19,294 nt of DNA from Bacteroidales bacterium (lineage in GTDB: Bacteria > Bacteroidota > Bacteroidia > Bacteroidales > UBA932), in assembly GCA_023230265.1 (NCBI GenBank), contig JALNXR010000009.1:1-19294 (forward strand), in the 5' to 3' direction. The position numbers were made by a program, and so were the translations under genes. Of the stretch, positions 1 to 8,401 are shown piece by piece. Each line of letters begins with the position of its first letter. Position 1 is the stretch's first letter. A model generated the notes under the pieces. It saw nothing but the letters and a program-made list of their open reading frames with translations, made no database searches and was not told the DNA's origin.

Positions 1-226
1 TAAATAGGGTTTTACCAGTAACGATGTGTTTCAGGGCGTTTTGATCCAAATGGTCATAATGGTGATGAGTAATAAGCACCAGATCTGCTTTTGGCTGACT
101 GGAGTAATCCGCAACTTTGCTATAGGGATCAACAAAAATATTTTTTCCCTCCCACTGAATAAGGATTGATGCATGGCCGAGTACCAGAATGGCAATCTCT
201 CCGAGTGGTGTCATAAACTTTCCCAT
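1..226 (-). CDS. MBL-fold metal-dependent hydrolase, UlaG-like (partial, N-terminal part only)
   Basis: The gene runs off the left edge of the window, so only the first 75 codons are visible. They start with MGKFMTPLGEIAILVLGHAS and contain the metal-binding motif of the metallo-beta-lactamase fold, HHHYDH (HxHxDH), near residues 57-62, preceded by a short strand and the 'FVDPY' segment. This pattern fits the UlaG/UPF0173-like branch of small metal-dependent hydrolases, whose substrates are mostly unknown. The start at 226 is the first ATG in frame; a second ATG five codons in (complement of 212-214) is possible. The gene lies 115 bases downstream of hutI on the same strand, and I see no convincing terminator between them, so co-transcription is possible. 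I found no good promoter of its own. The fold is fairly certain; the function is not known. Confidence 0.75.
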   Translation of the reverse strand, partial: MGKFMTPLGEIAILVLGHASILIQWEGKNIFVDPYSKVADYSSQPKADLVLITHHHYDHLDQNALKHIVTGKTLF

Positions 227-341
227 AATGTTTAATTTCTATTGTTTTTAATAACAATTAAAGATGGTGATTTGATCAGTCAAAAAGGAAACCAGACATA
301 CAAACTAGTTAACAAGTTGATAAGCAAGGTTATTAATCACT

Positions 342-1604
342 TTATAACAGAATCCTCTCTCCGTTGAGATAGAGCTGATCTATCCAAGGGGAGGTAAAGG
401 CATAAGGGATCCAGGCCAGGGAGGGTATCTCTTTTGTAATTATAAAACTGGCCTGTTTACCGGCGACAATCGAGCCGTGGGTGGAACCAAGTCCCATTGC
501 ATGAGCTCCGTTTACAGTAATTGCATTTAAAACCTCTTCCGGAGTCATTTTCATTTTAAGCACAGCCAGGAAGGTCATAAATCTGACATCTCCCGACGGA
601 GACGAACCCGGATTGTAATTTGAGGCTATTGCAACAGGGACCCCGTGGTCAATCATCTCTCTGGCTGGCGCATAATCCATCTCCAGAAAGAGGGTGGATC
701 CGGGAAGCAGAGTGGCGATGGTATTGCTGTTTGCCAATAACCGGAATTCCTCCTCCGCGGTACTCTCCAGATGATCCACAGATATTGCTCCGTATTTCAC
801 CCCTGCCTGAACACCTCCGGAACGGCTCATCTGATTTGCATGAACCTTAGGTGTCATCCCGAAACGCAGAGCAGCTTCAAAAATCTTTTCCGTATCTGCA
901 ACAGAGAAAAATCCATCCTCTGTAAAAACATCTGTAAAATCTGCCAGACCCTCTGCAGCAATTGCCGGAATGGTTTCTTTTACAATCTCATCCACATATC
1001 CCTCTCTATTCCCGGCATACCTTTCCGGAACCGCATGTGCTCCGAGGTATGTGGTTTTGACTGTGAGCGGAGTCTCCTGTCCGACACGCCTGGCAACCCT
1101 CAGCATTTTAATCTCGTCTGCAGTGTTGAGCCCGTATCCGCTTTTTATCTCCACCGCACCTGTGCCAAAACCCATTATTTCCTTTGCACGTACAAGTGTC
1201 TGCCGGAACAACTCCTCTTCTGAGGTCTCGTGAAGAAGTCTGGCGGAATTTAGTATCCCTCCTCCCCGTTTGGCTATCTCCTTATAAGAGAGCCCCTTCA
1301 TTTTGTCTATAAACTCCTGCTCCCTGCTGCCTGCATAAACCAGATGGGTATGAGAGTCGCAGAATGCAGGTAAAACCATTTTCCCGGTCAGATCAATAAT
1401 CTCTGTATCTCCATTTTGATACTCAGAAAGTTTTTCTCTAATCTCTGACATCTTTCCAAAGGAGCTGATCTTATCATTATCGGTGAGCAAATAAGCATCT
1501 TCCAGCATCTTAAGAACAGACATCTCCGCTCCTCTGAGCGGCTTCTTACCTGCCATTTCTCCGGTCTGTACCAGTTTTGCTATATTGATAAAGAGCCTCT
1601 TCAT
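342..1604 (-). CDS. hutI: Imidazolonepropionase
   Basis: HutI hydrolyses 4-imidazolone-5-propanoate to N-formimino-L-glutamate, the third step of histidine degradation, in the cytoplasm. The 420-residue length is normal for this amidohydrolase family. Visible landmarks are the HxH metal motif in FCDSHTHLVYAG (His85, His87), VEIKSGYGL (about 152-159), the metal-ligand His255 in KVHANQ, VDHLE (His278) and the NPGSSPSG segment at 331-338. One oddity is that the residue before Y-N-P-G is Asn329 (codon AAT), where B. subtilis HutI has the metal-ligand aspartate in TDLNPG. The protein opens MKRLFINIAKLVQTG, and no better upstream start is needed. It follows hutH with a 26-base gap, so the two are almost certainly one operon. 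The other hut genes (hutU, ftcD or hutG) are not in this window. Confidence 0.95.
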   Translation of the reverse strand: MKRLFINIAKLVQTGEMAGKKPLRGAEMSVLKMLEDAYLLTDNDKISSFGKMSEIREKLSEYQNGDTEIIDLTGKMVLPAFCDSHTHLVYAGSREQEFIDKMKGLSYKEIAKRGGGILNSARLLHETSEEELFRQTLVRAKEIMGFGTGAVEIKSGYGLNTADEIKMLRVARRVGQETPLTVKTTYLGAHAVPERYAGNREGYVDEIVKETIPAIAAEGLADFTDVFTEDGFFSVADTEKIFEAALRFGMTPKVHANQMSRSGGVQAGVKYGAISVDHLESTAEEEFRLLANSNTIATLLPGSTLFLEMDYAPAREMIDHGVPVAIASNYNPGSSPSGDVRFMTFLAVLKMKMTPEEVLNAITVNGAHAMGLGSTHGSIVAGKQASFIITKEIPSLAWIPYAFTSPWIDQLYLNGERILL

Positions 1605-1630
1605 ATCACTTCAATTTACAACGGTGCTAT

Positions 1631-3121
1631 CTACAATTCGGTTTTATCCTTTATGAATCTGATTGCATTATGAATATGCTTGTACATTACCTCGTCCTCT
1701 TCAATAAAAGGGACCACCTTTCTGAATTCAGCCACAAACTCCTCGATTCCGGGAGAACTCCTGAGTGGCCTTCTGAACTCAAGAGCCTGAGCTGCGTTAA
1801 ACAGCTCTATTGCCAGAATCTTCTCCAGATTCTCCACCACTCTGTAGCATTTAGTTGCAGCGTTTGCCCCCATGCTCACATGATCCTCCTGCCCCTGCGA
1901 AGAGTCTATTGTATCCACGCAGGCGGGCATAGAGAGCTGCTTGTTCTGACTGACAACCGATGCCTGTGTGTACTGTGGAATCATAAATCCGGAGTTCAGT
2001 CCGGGGTGTGCAACCAGGAATGAGGGAAGTCCCCTTTTGCCGGAAATAAGCTGATATGTCCTCCTCTCCGAAATGCTTCCCAGTTCTGAAAGTGAAATAG
2101 AGAGCAGATCCAGAGGGATGGCAAGCGGTTCTCCGTGGAAGTTCCCGCCGGAGATAATCATATCCTCATCCGGAAGTATGGTTGGATTGTCTGTCGCGCT
2201 GTTCAGCTCTGTTGTAAATGCCTTTTCTATATAATCGAGGGCATCTTTCACTGCTCCGTGAACCTGCGGAACACACCGGAAGGAGTAGGGATCCTGTACA
2301 TGCTCCTTGTGATGGGAGACAATTTCACTCCCTTTGAGTAATTTTCTCATTGCCGCTGCAGTATCAATCTGCCCCTTATGAGGTCTCACTGCATGAATCC
2401 CGTGAGTGAACGGTTCTATCCTTCCGTCAAATGCATCCAGTGACAATGCTGCAATTTTATCTGCAAGTTCAGTCAGCCTTTTGGCTTTTCTTAGGGTATA
2501 GAGGCTGTAGGCCAGCATGAACTGGGTTCCGTTCAGGAGTGCGAGCCCCTCTTTTGAGGCCAGCGTAAGAGGTTCCCATCCGAACTTTTTATTTATCTCC
2601 TCTGCCGGATGTTTTTCTCCGTTGAAATTTACATATCCAAGCCCCAGCAATGGGAGTGACATATTTGCCAATGGTGCAAGGTCGCCGGATGCCCCAAGTG
2701 ATCCTTGCTGATAAACTACCGGATAAACTTTGTTATTGTAAAGATCGACAAGCCTCCGGACTGTTTCAACTTTTACGCCTGAGTAGCCAAAGGATAAGGA
2801 TCTGATTTTTAAATATATCATCAGCCTGACAATCTCCTGCGGCACCTCCTCTCCAACCCCGCATGCGTGTGACACTACCAGATTCCTCTGAAGCTGGGCA
2901 AGCTGGTCATTGCTGACCGAAATATTGCACAACGAACCAAAGCCTGTTGTTATACCATATATAGGACTACTTTGCTCCTTCATCTTTCTGTCCAGATACT
3001 CCCTGCAACGACTGATACTTGTCAGTACTTCCGGTGAGAGTTTGAGTTTTATCTCCGGATTGAAAACCGGTTCAATATCCTTAAGAAGATGGTTTTGAAG
3101 AGTCAAATGAAAATAGTCCAT
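1631..3121 (-). CDS. hutH: Histidine ammonia-lyase
   Basis: HutH removes ammonia from L-histidine to give urocanate, the first step of histidine degradation, as a cytoplasmic homotetramer. The 496 residues match the family's usual size of about 500. The Ala144-Ser145-Gly146 triad in GSLGASGDLAPLANM would cyclise to the MIO cofactor, and the catalytic tyrosine lies in YGITTGFGSL (Tyr55). Further family landmarks are the NGTQ segment, QDPYSFRCVPQVHGA, the SATDNP motif and the QEDHVSMGA segment near the C-terminus. All expected active-site blocks are present, so the enzyme should be functional. The gene is first in a two-gene operon with hutI and is divergent from the susC-like gene across 186 bases. 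That gap contains a candidate promoter and an overlapping inverted repeat. Confidence 0.97.
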   Translation of the reverse strand: MDYFHLTLQNHLLKDIEPVFNPEIKLKLSPEVLTSISRCREYLDRKMKEQSSPIYGITTGFGSLCNISVSNDQLAQLQRNLVVSHACGVGEEVPQEIVRLMIYLKIRSLSFGYSGVKVETVRRLVDLYNNKVYPVVYQQGSLGASGDLAPLANMSLPLLGLGYVNFNGEKHPAEEINKKFGWEPLTLASKEGLALLNGTQFMLAYSLYTLRKAKRLTELADKIAALSLDAFDGRIEPFTHGIHAVRPHKGQIDTAAAMRKLLKGSEIVSHHKEHVQDPYSFRCVPQVHGAVKDALDYIEKAFTTELNSATDNPTILPDEDMIISGGNFHGEPLAIPLDLLSISLSELGSISERRTYQLISGKRGLPSFLVAHPGLNSGFMIPQYTQASVVSQNKQLSMPACVDTIDSSQGQEDHVSMGANAATKCYRVVENLEKILAIELFNAAQALEFRRPLRSSPGIEEFVAEFRKVVPFIEEDEVMYKHIHNAIRFIKDKTEL

Positions 3122-3151
3122 AATTAACAGGCTTGTTTTGTGATATTTATG

Positions 3152-3188
3152 ATTAACTTTCGATGATTAAAAATCAGGTAAAGTTAAT
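3152..3188. promoter_or_regulatory. Spaced inverted repeat, possible hut operator
   Basis: ATTAACTTT (3152-3160) and its exact reverse complement AAAGTTAAT (3180-3188) are separated by 19 bases. The right arm lies on the proposed hutH -7 box and the two arms bracket its predicted start site, as a repressor operator might. The sequence is AT-rich, so a 9-base repeat could be chance. No regulator gene is nearby to pair with it. Confidence 0.3.
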
Positions 3189-3208
3189 GAATTTAGGTTG
3201 AACCGCAA
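3179..3208 (-). promoter_or_regulatory. Candidate hutH promoter (TTG-N19-TAACTTTA)
   Basis: On the minus strand, TTG (complement of 3206-3208) is followed after exactly 19 bases by TAACTTTA (complement of 3179-3186). This matches the Bacteroidota -7 consensus TAnnTTTG at all but the last base. Transcription would start near 3172, giving a leader of about 50 bases before the hutH ATG at 3121. The spacing equals that of the pnp and rpsO promoters in this window. The -7 box overlaps one arm of the inverted repeat at 3152-3188. Confidence 0.4.
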
Positions 3209-3251
3209 GAATGGAGAATTAAGAAGCCGACGTAAAAATCTTACCTGTCCT

Positions 3252-3285
3252 TTTGGGGTAAATTTTTTTAAAAACTGTATATTGG
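3252..3285 (+). promoter_or_regulatory. Candidate promoter of the susC-like operon
   Basis: TTTG at 3252-3255 and TATATTGG at 3278-3285 are 22 bases apart. The second box matches TAnnTTTG at all but one position. The ATG of the transporter gene is 22 bases further on. The GTATATTGG string at 3277-3285 also occurs upstream of the ECF sigma gene (complement of 15631-15639), so this site could instead be, or overlap, the promoter used by that sigma factor. Both readings are tentative. Confidence 0.35.
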
Positions 3286-3307
3286 ATAACAACAAAACTA
3301 AATTTTT

Positions 3308-6300
3308 ATGAAAAAACCCTCTATTACCAGAATTCATGGGCGCATTGCGACCATGTTATTGCTGTCAGTGTGGATGATGTGCTTGTCTATATCCGTTCAG
3401 GCACAAACCATTACACTAAAGCAGACGGATGTACCGCTTGAAACTGTTTTAAAATTAATCACTTCCCAAACCGGCTACAAGTTTGTATATGCAGAATCTG
3501 TTATAGATACCAAACAAAAGGTTTCGGTAAATATTAAAAGTAGTGACATAAATGCTGTTTTGAATGCGGTTTTCAAAGGCACTAAAATTACCTTTACTAT
3601 TGCGGAAAAACAGGTGGCTTTATCGCTGCGTAAAGAAGCAGTGCCAACACAGGCACCTGCCGGCTTACGAATAATCTCCGGAACAGTCACAGAAAACGGC
3701 GGTTCTCCGCTAATCGGAGCATTGGTCAGTGTAGAGGGGACTTCTATTGGAACCTATACTGGCATATCCGGTGAATATTGTCTGAATGTAAAAGACGATC
3801 CTCAGATTAATCTTACATATAGATATATGGGGATGGAAAGCCATACAGAACCAATAGGCTCCCGTTCCCGGATAGATGTATCTCTTGTTGCAGACAATGT
3901 TACTCTGGACCAGGTTGTGGTAACAGGCTACCAGACTATTTCTAAAGAACGCAGTGCCGGATCTTATGCAATAGTCGGAGGTGCAAAGATTCAGGATAAG
4001 GCAATATCAAGGGGAAGCATACTGGAAAGTCTGGAAGGAACTCTTGCCGGGCTGAATGTAAATCTTGGTGCCGAAGGAGATAAGTTTCTTATCCGCGGTA
4101 TAACTTCTATTAACTCCAATCGTACACCCTTGTTTATTGTCGACGGAGTTTCGATTCCGTCGGAGATGATCGAAAGGACTCTTAGTGGGAACGATATCAA
4201 TAATGTTACCGTTCTTAAAGATGCAACCGCTGCATCAATATGGGGAGCACAGGCTGCCAACGGAGTAGTTGTCATTACAACAAAAAGCGGGTCCCGCAAC
4301 GAAAAAACCGAAGTTACATATAATGGCTCATTTTCATTCCGGGGGATGCCGGATTACTCATACAATGATATGATGAGCAGCAGCATGTTTATCAAGAATG
4401 TGTCGGAGGAATTTGATCCGGTTGGTTATCCATGGGAATCAATGACCACCGGTGTTGTCGATTATGCTGTATTGCCTCATGAAATCCCACTTTACAGGCA
4501 TTATCTGGGTGAAATCAGCAAAGCTGAGTGCGACGCTGAACTTAACAGACTTTCGGGACTTGACGGCCGCAAGGAATATGAAAAATATTTTATGAGTAAC
4601 TCATGGCTTACCAACCATTCCGTTTCTCTCTCCGGGGGCAGTAACAATCAAACTTTTTATGTCTCTTTGGGCTATCAGGGGCAGCAGGGCAATTCTAAAG
4701 AACACACAAACGAATACAGAATCAATGCGAGGGAGAATATCAACATCACAAAATGGTTGAACCTTGACCTGACTCTCAATGCGTCATACGGAACAGACAA
4801 ATCAAATCTCAACCAATTCACAATTGATGGTAATCCCGGAGCGACAGGTCTTCCCGATCTACCCTATGTTGTTTTCTACGATAACGACGGCAGTGAGCTC
4901 TCTCTTACCAATTACCTGATCAATGAAAGTGTAAGAACTCCCGCCCAAAGTTTGTCCGGCATCAATCTCGATTATTACCCTGTTACAGATTTTAACAATA
5001 CAACCCGGGAGTCTGTTTCATCTAATATTCGCGCTAATGCAGGTCTTACAATTAAAATTATAAAAGGGCTCAAGTATGAAGGCCGCTTCTCTTATTATAC
5101 CTCAAGCGGGAAGAGTGAAACCTATACTCCCTCTGAATCATACAATGTCCGCCTGGATCGCGTTTATGCAACATCCCAGGACGGCACCACCTATTTACCT
5201 TCGTCCGGTGGTTATTTCAGAGGTTCTGACTCCTATGAAGATTCATATACTGTCCGGAACCAGTTTAGTTATGATAACTCATTCAAAGAAGGGTTACATC
5301 AGGTAACTGCTCTGCTGGGACAAGAGATTAACCAGAGAAAAAGCGGAAACAACTCCTCCACAATGCGCGGATATGACAAACAGACAATGAGAAGCATTTT
5401 TTATGATGATTACTTTATAGATGTAGAGGGTGTGCCTGATCCGGTTCTTATGAAAATAGGCAGCGGTCGCAACTTCTTTGATCATCAGAGATACAATCAG
5501 GGTGAGACCACATATCGCTTTGTATCATTTTACGCTAATGCCGCATACACTTATAATAACCGCTATTCCCTGAATGCCAGTATCCGTGTGGACCAGTCCA
5601 ATCTCTTTGGCAGTGACCCGAGTATTCAGTTCAAACCTATCTGGTCGGTTGGAGGAGTTTGGAATATCCGCCGTGAGAAATTCATGGAGAATTCCTCCTG
5701 GATTAATGATCTTCAAATAAGAACCAGCTATGGTTTTGCAGGGAATTCGCCTTCTCCCGGACAAGGAGGACCTTATAATATCATCAACGCAACTTCAGAT
5801 CCGACATACAGTGAGTTTGGGCTGGGATATGTTATTTCTACCCCTGCCAACAATAAACTAACCTGGGAGAAGACCCGTACATGGAATTTAGGTGCCTCTT
5901 TTAGCTTATTCAGAAACAAGCTAAGTGGCTCATTAGACCTGTACAATAAGAAAACCACCGATCTTTTAGCTTCGAGTCCGGTAAATCCATCAACCGGCTA
6001 CACTTCTGTATTCCAGAATATCGGGATTATGACAAATAAAGGAATTGAGATTTCGCTTAACAATCGTAATTTTTCACTAAGGGATTTTGTATGGGATACC
6101 GGGTTAAATCTCTCTTATAACGTGAATAAAATAGTGGAAATGTACTTCCCCGCACCGGCAAGTCCGGCCGGCTATGTGAGCAAAGTATATGTAGAAGGAC
6201 TTCCGGCTCAGACACTGTTTGCGTACAGGTGGGCAGGTCTTGATCCCGCCGACGGGGCAGCGAGAGTATATGATTCACAAGGAAATATAGTACGCAATAG

Positions 6301-6856
6301 TGACGATATTGACGATATCTCAGCAATCGAATATATGGGGACAACCGTCCCTCCATGGTCCGGGTCATTGACAAATATTTTCCGCTACAAGAATTTCGAG
6401 CTCTCTTTTATGTTCGTGGCCAACCTGGGGCATAAAATGCGCAATGATACATATTACCAGAGTGATCACCGTTTCACCTCAAATATTCACAATGATTTTG
6501 ACAAGCGTTGGCGCCAACCCGGTGATGAACAATATACAAATATCCCATCTTTTTATAAAATGGCTGATGCCAATGAGCGTGACGGTGGGGGTCAGTTCTA
6601 TGGAAGTTCTGATATAAATATACTGGATGCATCTTATGTCAAATTAAGAGATCTTTCTGTCAGTTATTACTTACCAAGAAATGTGTGCCAGGAAATCAAC
6701 ACAAGAAGTATAAAGGTAAGGGTACAGGCAAGTAACCTTTTAACCATGGGGTTCAATAAGGAAGGTATCGATCCGGAGGCATTCAGTCTTCGTGGTGGAG
6801 CACGATATGACCGGTACAAGCCATCCATTTCGGCAAGTTTATTAATTGAATTTTAA
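3308..6856 (+). CDS. SusC/RagA-type TonB-dependent outer-membrane transporter with N-terminal STN domain
   Basis: This 1182-residue protein is a TonB-driven beta-barrel that imports a ligand captured together with its SusD partner. It begins with a Sec leader ending near VQAQ (about residue 33). An STN domain follows at about 35-105 (TDVPLETVLKLITSQTGYKF is typical), then a carboxypeptidase-regulatory-like beta domain at about 122-195. Next come the family signature DQVVVTGYQT (201-210), the plug domain (about 212-330, with PLFIVDGVSIP and LKDATAASIWGAQAANGVV), and a long barrel ending in ISASLLIEF with the C-terminal Phe usual for outer-membrane proteins. The STN domain is known in the FecA group and many SusC proteins as the contact for a FecR-type anti-sigma factor. 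Such a factor is encoded at 14010-14984. The susD-like gene follows after 12 bases. The ligand is unknown. Confidence 0.95.
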   Translation: MKKPSITRIHGRIATMLLLSVWMMCLSISVQAQTITLKQTDVPLETVLKLITSQTGYKFVYAESVIDTKQKVSVNIKSSDINAVLNAVFKGTKITFTIAEKQVALSLRKEAVPTQAPAGLRIISGTVTENGGSPLIGALVSVEGTSIGTYTGISGEYCLNVKDDPQINLTYRYMGMESHTEPIGSRSRIDVSLVADNVTLDQVVVTGYQTISKERSAGSYAIVGGAKIQDKAISRGSILESLEGTLAGLNVNLGAEGDKFLIRGITSINSNRTPLFIVDGVSIPSEMIERTLSGNDINNVTVLKDATAASIWGAQAANGVVVITTKSGSRNEKTEVTYNGSFSFRGMPDYSYNDMMSSSMFIKNVSEEFDPVGYPWESMTTGVVDYAVLPHEIPLYRHYLGEISKAECDAELNRLSGLDGRKEYEKYFMSNSWLTNHSVSLSGGSNNQTFYVSLGYQGQQGNSKEHTNEYRINARENINITKWLNLDLTLNASYGTDKSNLNQFTIDGNPGATGLPDLPYVVFYDNDGSELSLTNYLINESVRTPAQSLSGINLDYYPVTDFNNTTRESVSSNIRANAGLTIKIIKGLKYEGRFSYYTSSGKSETYTPSESYNVRLDRVYATSQDGTTYLPSSGGYFRGSDSYEDSYTVRNQFSYDNSFKEGLHQVTALLGQEINQRKSGNNSSTMRGYDKQTMRSIFYDDYFIDVEGVPDPVLMKIGSGRNFFDHQRYNQGETTYRFVSFYANAAYTYNNRYSLNASIRVDQSNLFGSDPSIQFKPIWSVGGVWNIRREKFMENSSWINDLQIRTSYGFAGNSPSPGQGGPYNIINATSDPTYSEFGLGYVISTPANNKLTWEKTRTWNLGASFSLFRNKLSGSLDLYNKKTTDLLASSPVNPSTGYTSVFQNIGIMTNKGIEISLNNRNFSLRDFVWDTGLNLSYNVNKIVEMYFPAPASPAGYVSKVYVEGLPAQTLFAYRWAGLDPADGAARVYDSQGNIVRNSDDIDDISAIEYMGTTVPPWSGSLTNIFRYKNFELSFMFVANLGHKMRNDTYYQSDHRFTSNIHNDFDKRWRQPGDEQYTNIPSFYKMADANERDGGGQFYGSSDINILDASYVKLRDLSVSYYLPRNVCQEINTRSIKVRVQASNLLTMGFNKEGIDPEAFSLRGGARYDRYKPSISASLLIEF

Positions 6857-6868
6857 ATCTATCAGGAA

Positions 6869-8308
6869 ATGAAAAGAATACTATCATTTATAATTTTAGT
6901 GATTATAATCAGTAGCACATCAGGTTGCTCTGACTATCTTGATATTAAACCCCGCGGAACAGATGTGCCTCACAAACTGTCACATTATGAAGGCCTTCTA
7001 TATGGCGGCGACATATCCGTTCTTTTTATATATCACTATGGCACTTTCGAACATACTATTGATGCAGCCGGATTCTCATCATTATATATTTATGAGAGAT
7101 ACAACGCAGCTAAAGCTTTTCAATGGCAAGCTGATATTTTTAGATCTGATGATCAATGTTCGGAATGGAACGATATATGCTCCCGGTTTTATACTTACAA
7201 TGTAGTAGTAAATGAGGTTATGGACGCAGATGATGGAACCGAGTCCCAGAAAATGGCTGTACGGGCCGAGGCTCGCTTTATGCGCGCCTGGTTTACATAT
7301 ATGATGGCCCAGTTCTTTGGAAAGCCTTATGATCCTGCCACCGCCGCCACCGATCCCTGTGTTCCTATAATTACCGAGTCATCTACAGTAGGGACCGATT
7401 TCAGCCGCCGTACAGTAAAAGAGGTTTATGAGTATATCATAACCGAGATGACAGAGTCGCTCCCTTATCTGCCCAACCGTCCGGCTCATATTAAAAGAAT
7501 ATTCAATGGAGCAGGCAATGCAATGCTTGGGAAGGTACACTGGATGATGGGCAGCTACGATTTAGCCTTGCCTTATCTGGAAGCTGCAAAATCAATTCTG
7601 AACAGTGACAATAATAAGGGATTTATTAATTTCGGGGAAATAATTGATAAAGAGAGCGGAGACATTTATGACTATCCTAACACAAATGTCAGTCCAGAAG
7701 CTGTTTATTCAATTATGGGTATGCCGAATCTGTGGACTGCTTTTGGAGCAATGTATTTCGGGTCTCCTCTTCGAACTCTTCGTCCGGATGTTATTCACAC
7801 ATACTTCAATTCATCTGATTACCGCCTTGCCATGTTCAGCGGAGTTGAAACATGGATGACTGCCTATGCTGACTTTGATCCGCAGGTTAGATATTACACC
7901 AATATGACAGTTATGACTTCCGACGAGGGAATTACCCTGCCGGATGTTTACCTTATGTATGCCGAATGCCTTGCAAGAGAGGGGGAACTTGGCAATGCGA
8001 AACAGGTTCTGTACGAACTTCGCAGCAACCGCATGCCTGCAGAAGAGGCAAATGTTCCCTCGTCGGTCTCTACAAAGGATGACCTGATAAAATTTGCTGT
8101 AGCAGAGCGCATACGCGAACAGTTCGGAACAGGTATAACCTGGTACGACATGCGCCGCTTATGGGACGATCCGCTGTTTCAGGATTTGAAGCAATATTAT
8201 ACCAGGACAGACGGGACCGATTCATTTACTCTCACAAAGGAGCGGCTGACTATGAAAATTCCACCATCGGTAATGATTTGGAATCCGGATTATGTTCAGA
8301 ATGATTAA
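6869..8308 (+). CDS. SusD/RagB-type surface lipoprotein
   Basis: This is the ligand-capturing lid of the SusC-SusD pair, expected as a lipoprotein on the cell surface. The leader MKRILSFIILVIIISSTSGC has a clear lipobox with the lipidated cysteine at residue 20, and the mature protein opens with SDYLDIKPRGT, a usual SusD start. Family marks further on are the TPR-like helical segment with RAEARFMRAWFTYMMAQFFGKPYD, the region EVYEYIITEMTESLPYLP, LPDVYLMYAECLAREG, the block FAVAERIREQFGTGITWYDMRRLW, and the closing MIWNPDYVQND. At 479 residues it is a little shorter than many SusD proteins, which often exceed 500. The gene follows the transporter gene by 12 bases, as in nearly all such pairs. 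A GC-rich hairpin lies just downstream. Confidence 0.93.
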   Translation: MKRILSFIILVIIISSTSGCSDYLDIKPRGTDVPHKLSHYEGLLYGGDISVLFIYHYGTFEHTIDAAGFSSLYIYERYNAAKAFQWQADIFRSDDQCSEWNDICSRFYTYNVVVNEVMDADDGTESQKMAVRAEARFMRAWFTYMMAQFFGKPYDPATAATDPCVPIITESSTVGTDFSRRTVKEVYEYIITEMTESLPYLPNRPAHIKRIFNGAGNAMLGKVHWMMGSYDLALPYLEAAKSILNSDNNKGFINFGEIIDKESGDIYDYPNTNVSPEAVYSIMGMPNLWTAFGAMYFGSPLRTLRPDVIHTYFNSSDYRLAMFSGVETWMTAYADFDPQVRYYTNMTVMTSDEGITLPDVYLMYAECLAREGELGNAKQVLYELRSNRMPAEEANVPSSVSTKDDLIKFAVAERIREQFGTGITWYDMRRLWDDPLFQDLKQYYTRTDGTDSFTLTKERLTMKIPPSVMIWNPDYVQND

Positions 8309-8316
8309 ATAACATA

Positions 8317-8355
8317 GTTGCCGCGGCGGATGAAACACGAAACTGCCGCGGCAAC
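8317..8355 (+). terminator. GC-rich hairpin after the susD-like gene (terminator, attenuator or RNA-processing element)
   Basis: GTTGCCGCGGC (8317-8327) pairs perfectly with GCCGCGGCAAC (8345-8355) around a 17-base loop. The stem is strikingly GC-rich for this AT-rich intergenic stretch. It is followed by TTAAAAATACTC, which is not a proper U tract, so complete termination is doubtful. I see no clear promoter between the hairpin and the next gene at 8402. Partial termination or protection of the upstream mRNA end, giving more SusCD than thioredoxin protein, is the likeliest role. Confidence 0.6.
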
Positions 8356-8401
8356 TTAAAAATACTCACTTTAAATTGACAAAACGCTTCTCAAAAAATA
8401 T

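Noticed and set aside
771..1223. A 150-codon plus-strand reading frame inside hutI
   Set aside because: It is antisense to the conserved amidohydrolase gene; no start signal or family resemblance.
3308..8308. A polysaccharide-utilisation locus
   Set aside because: SusC and SusD are present, but no glycoside hydrolase, lyase, sulfatase or sugar-specific regulator is encoded nearby.
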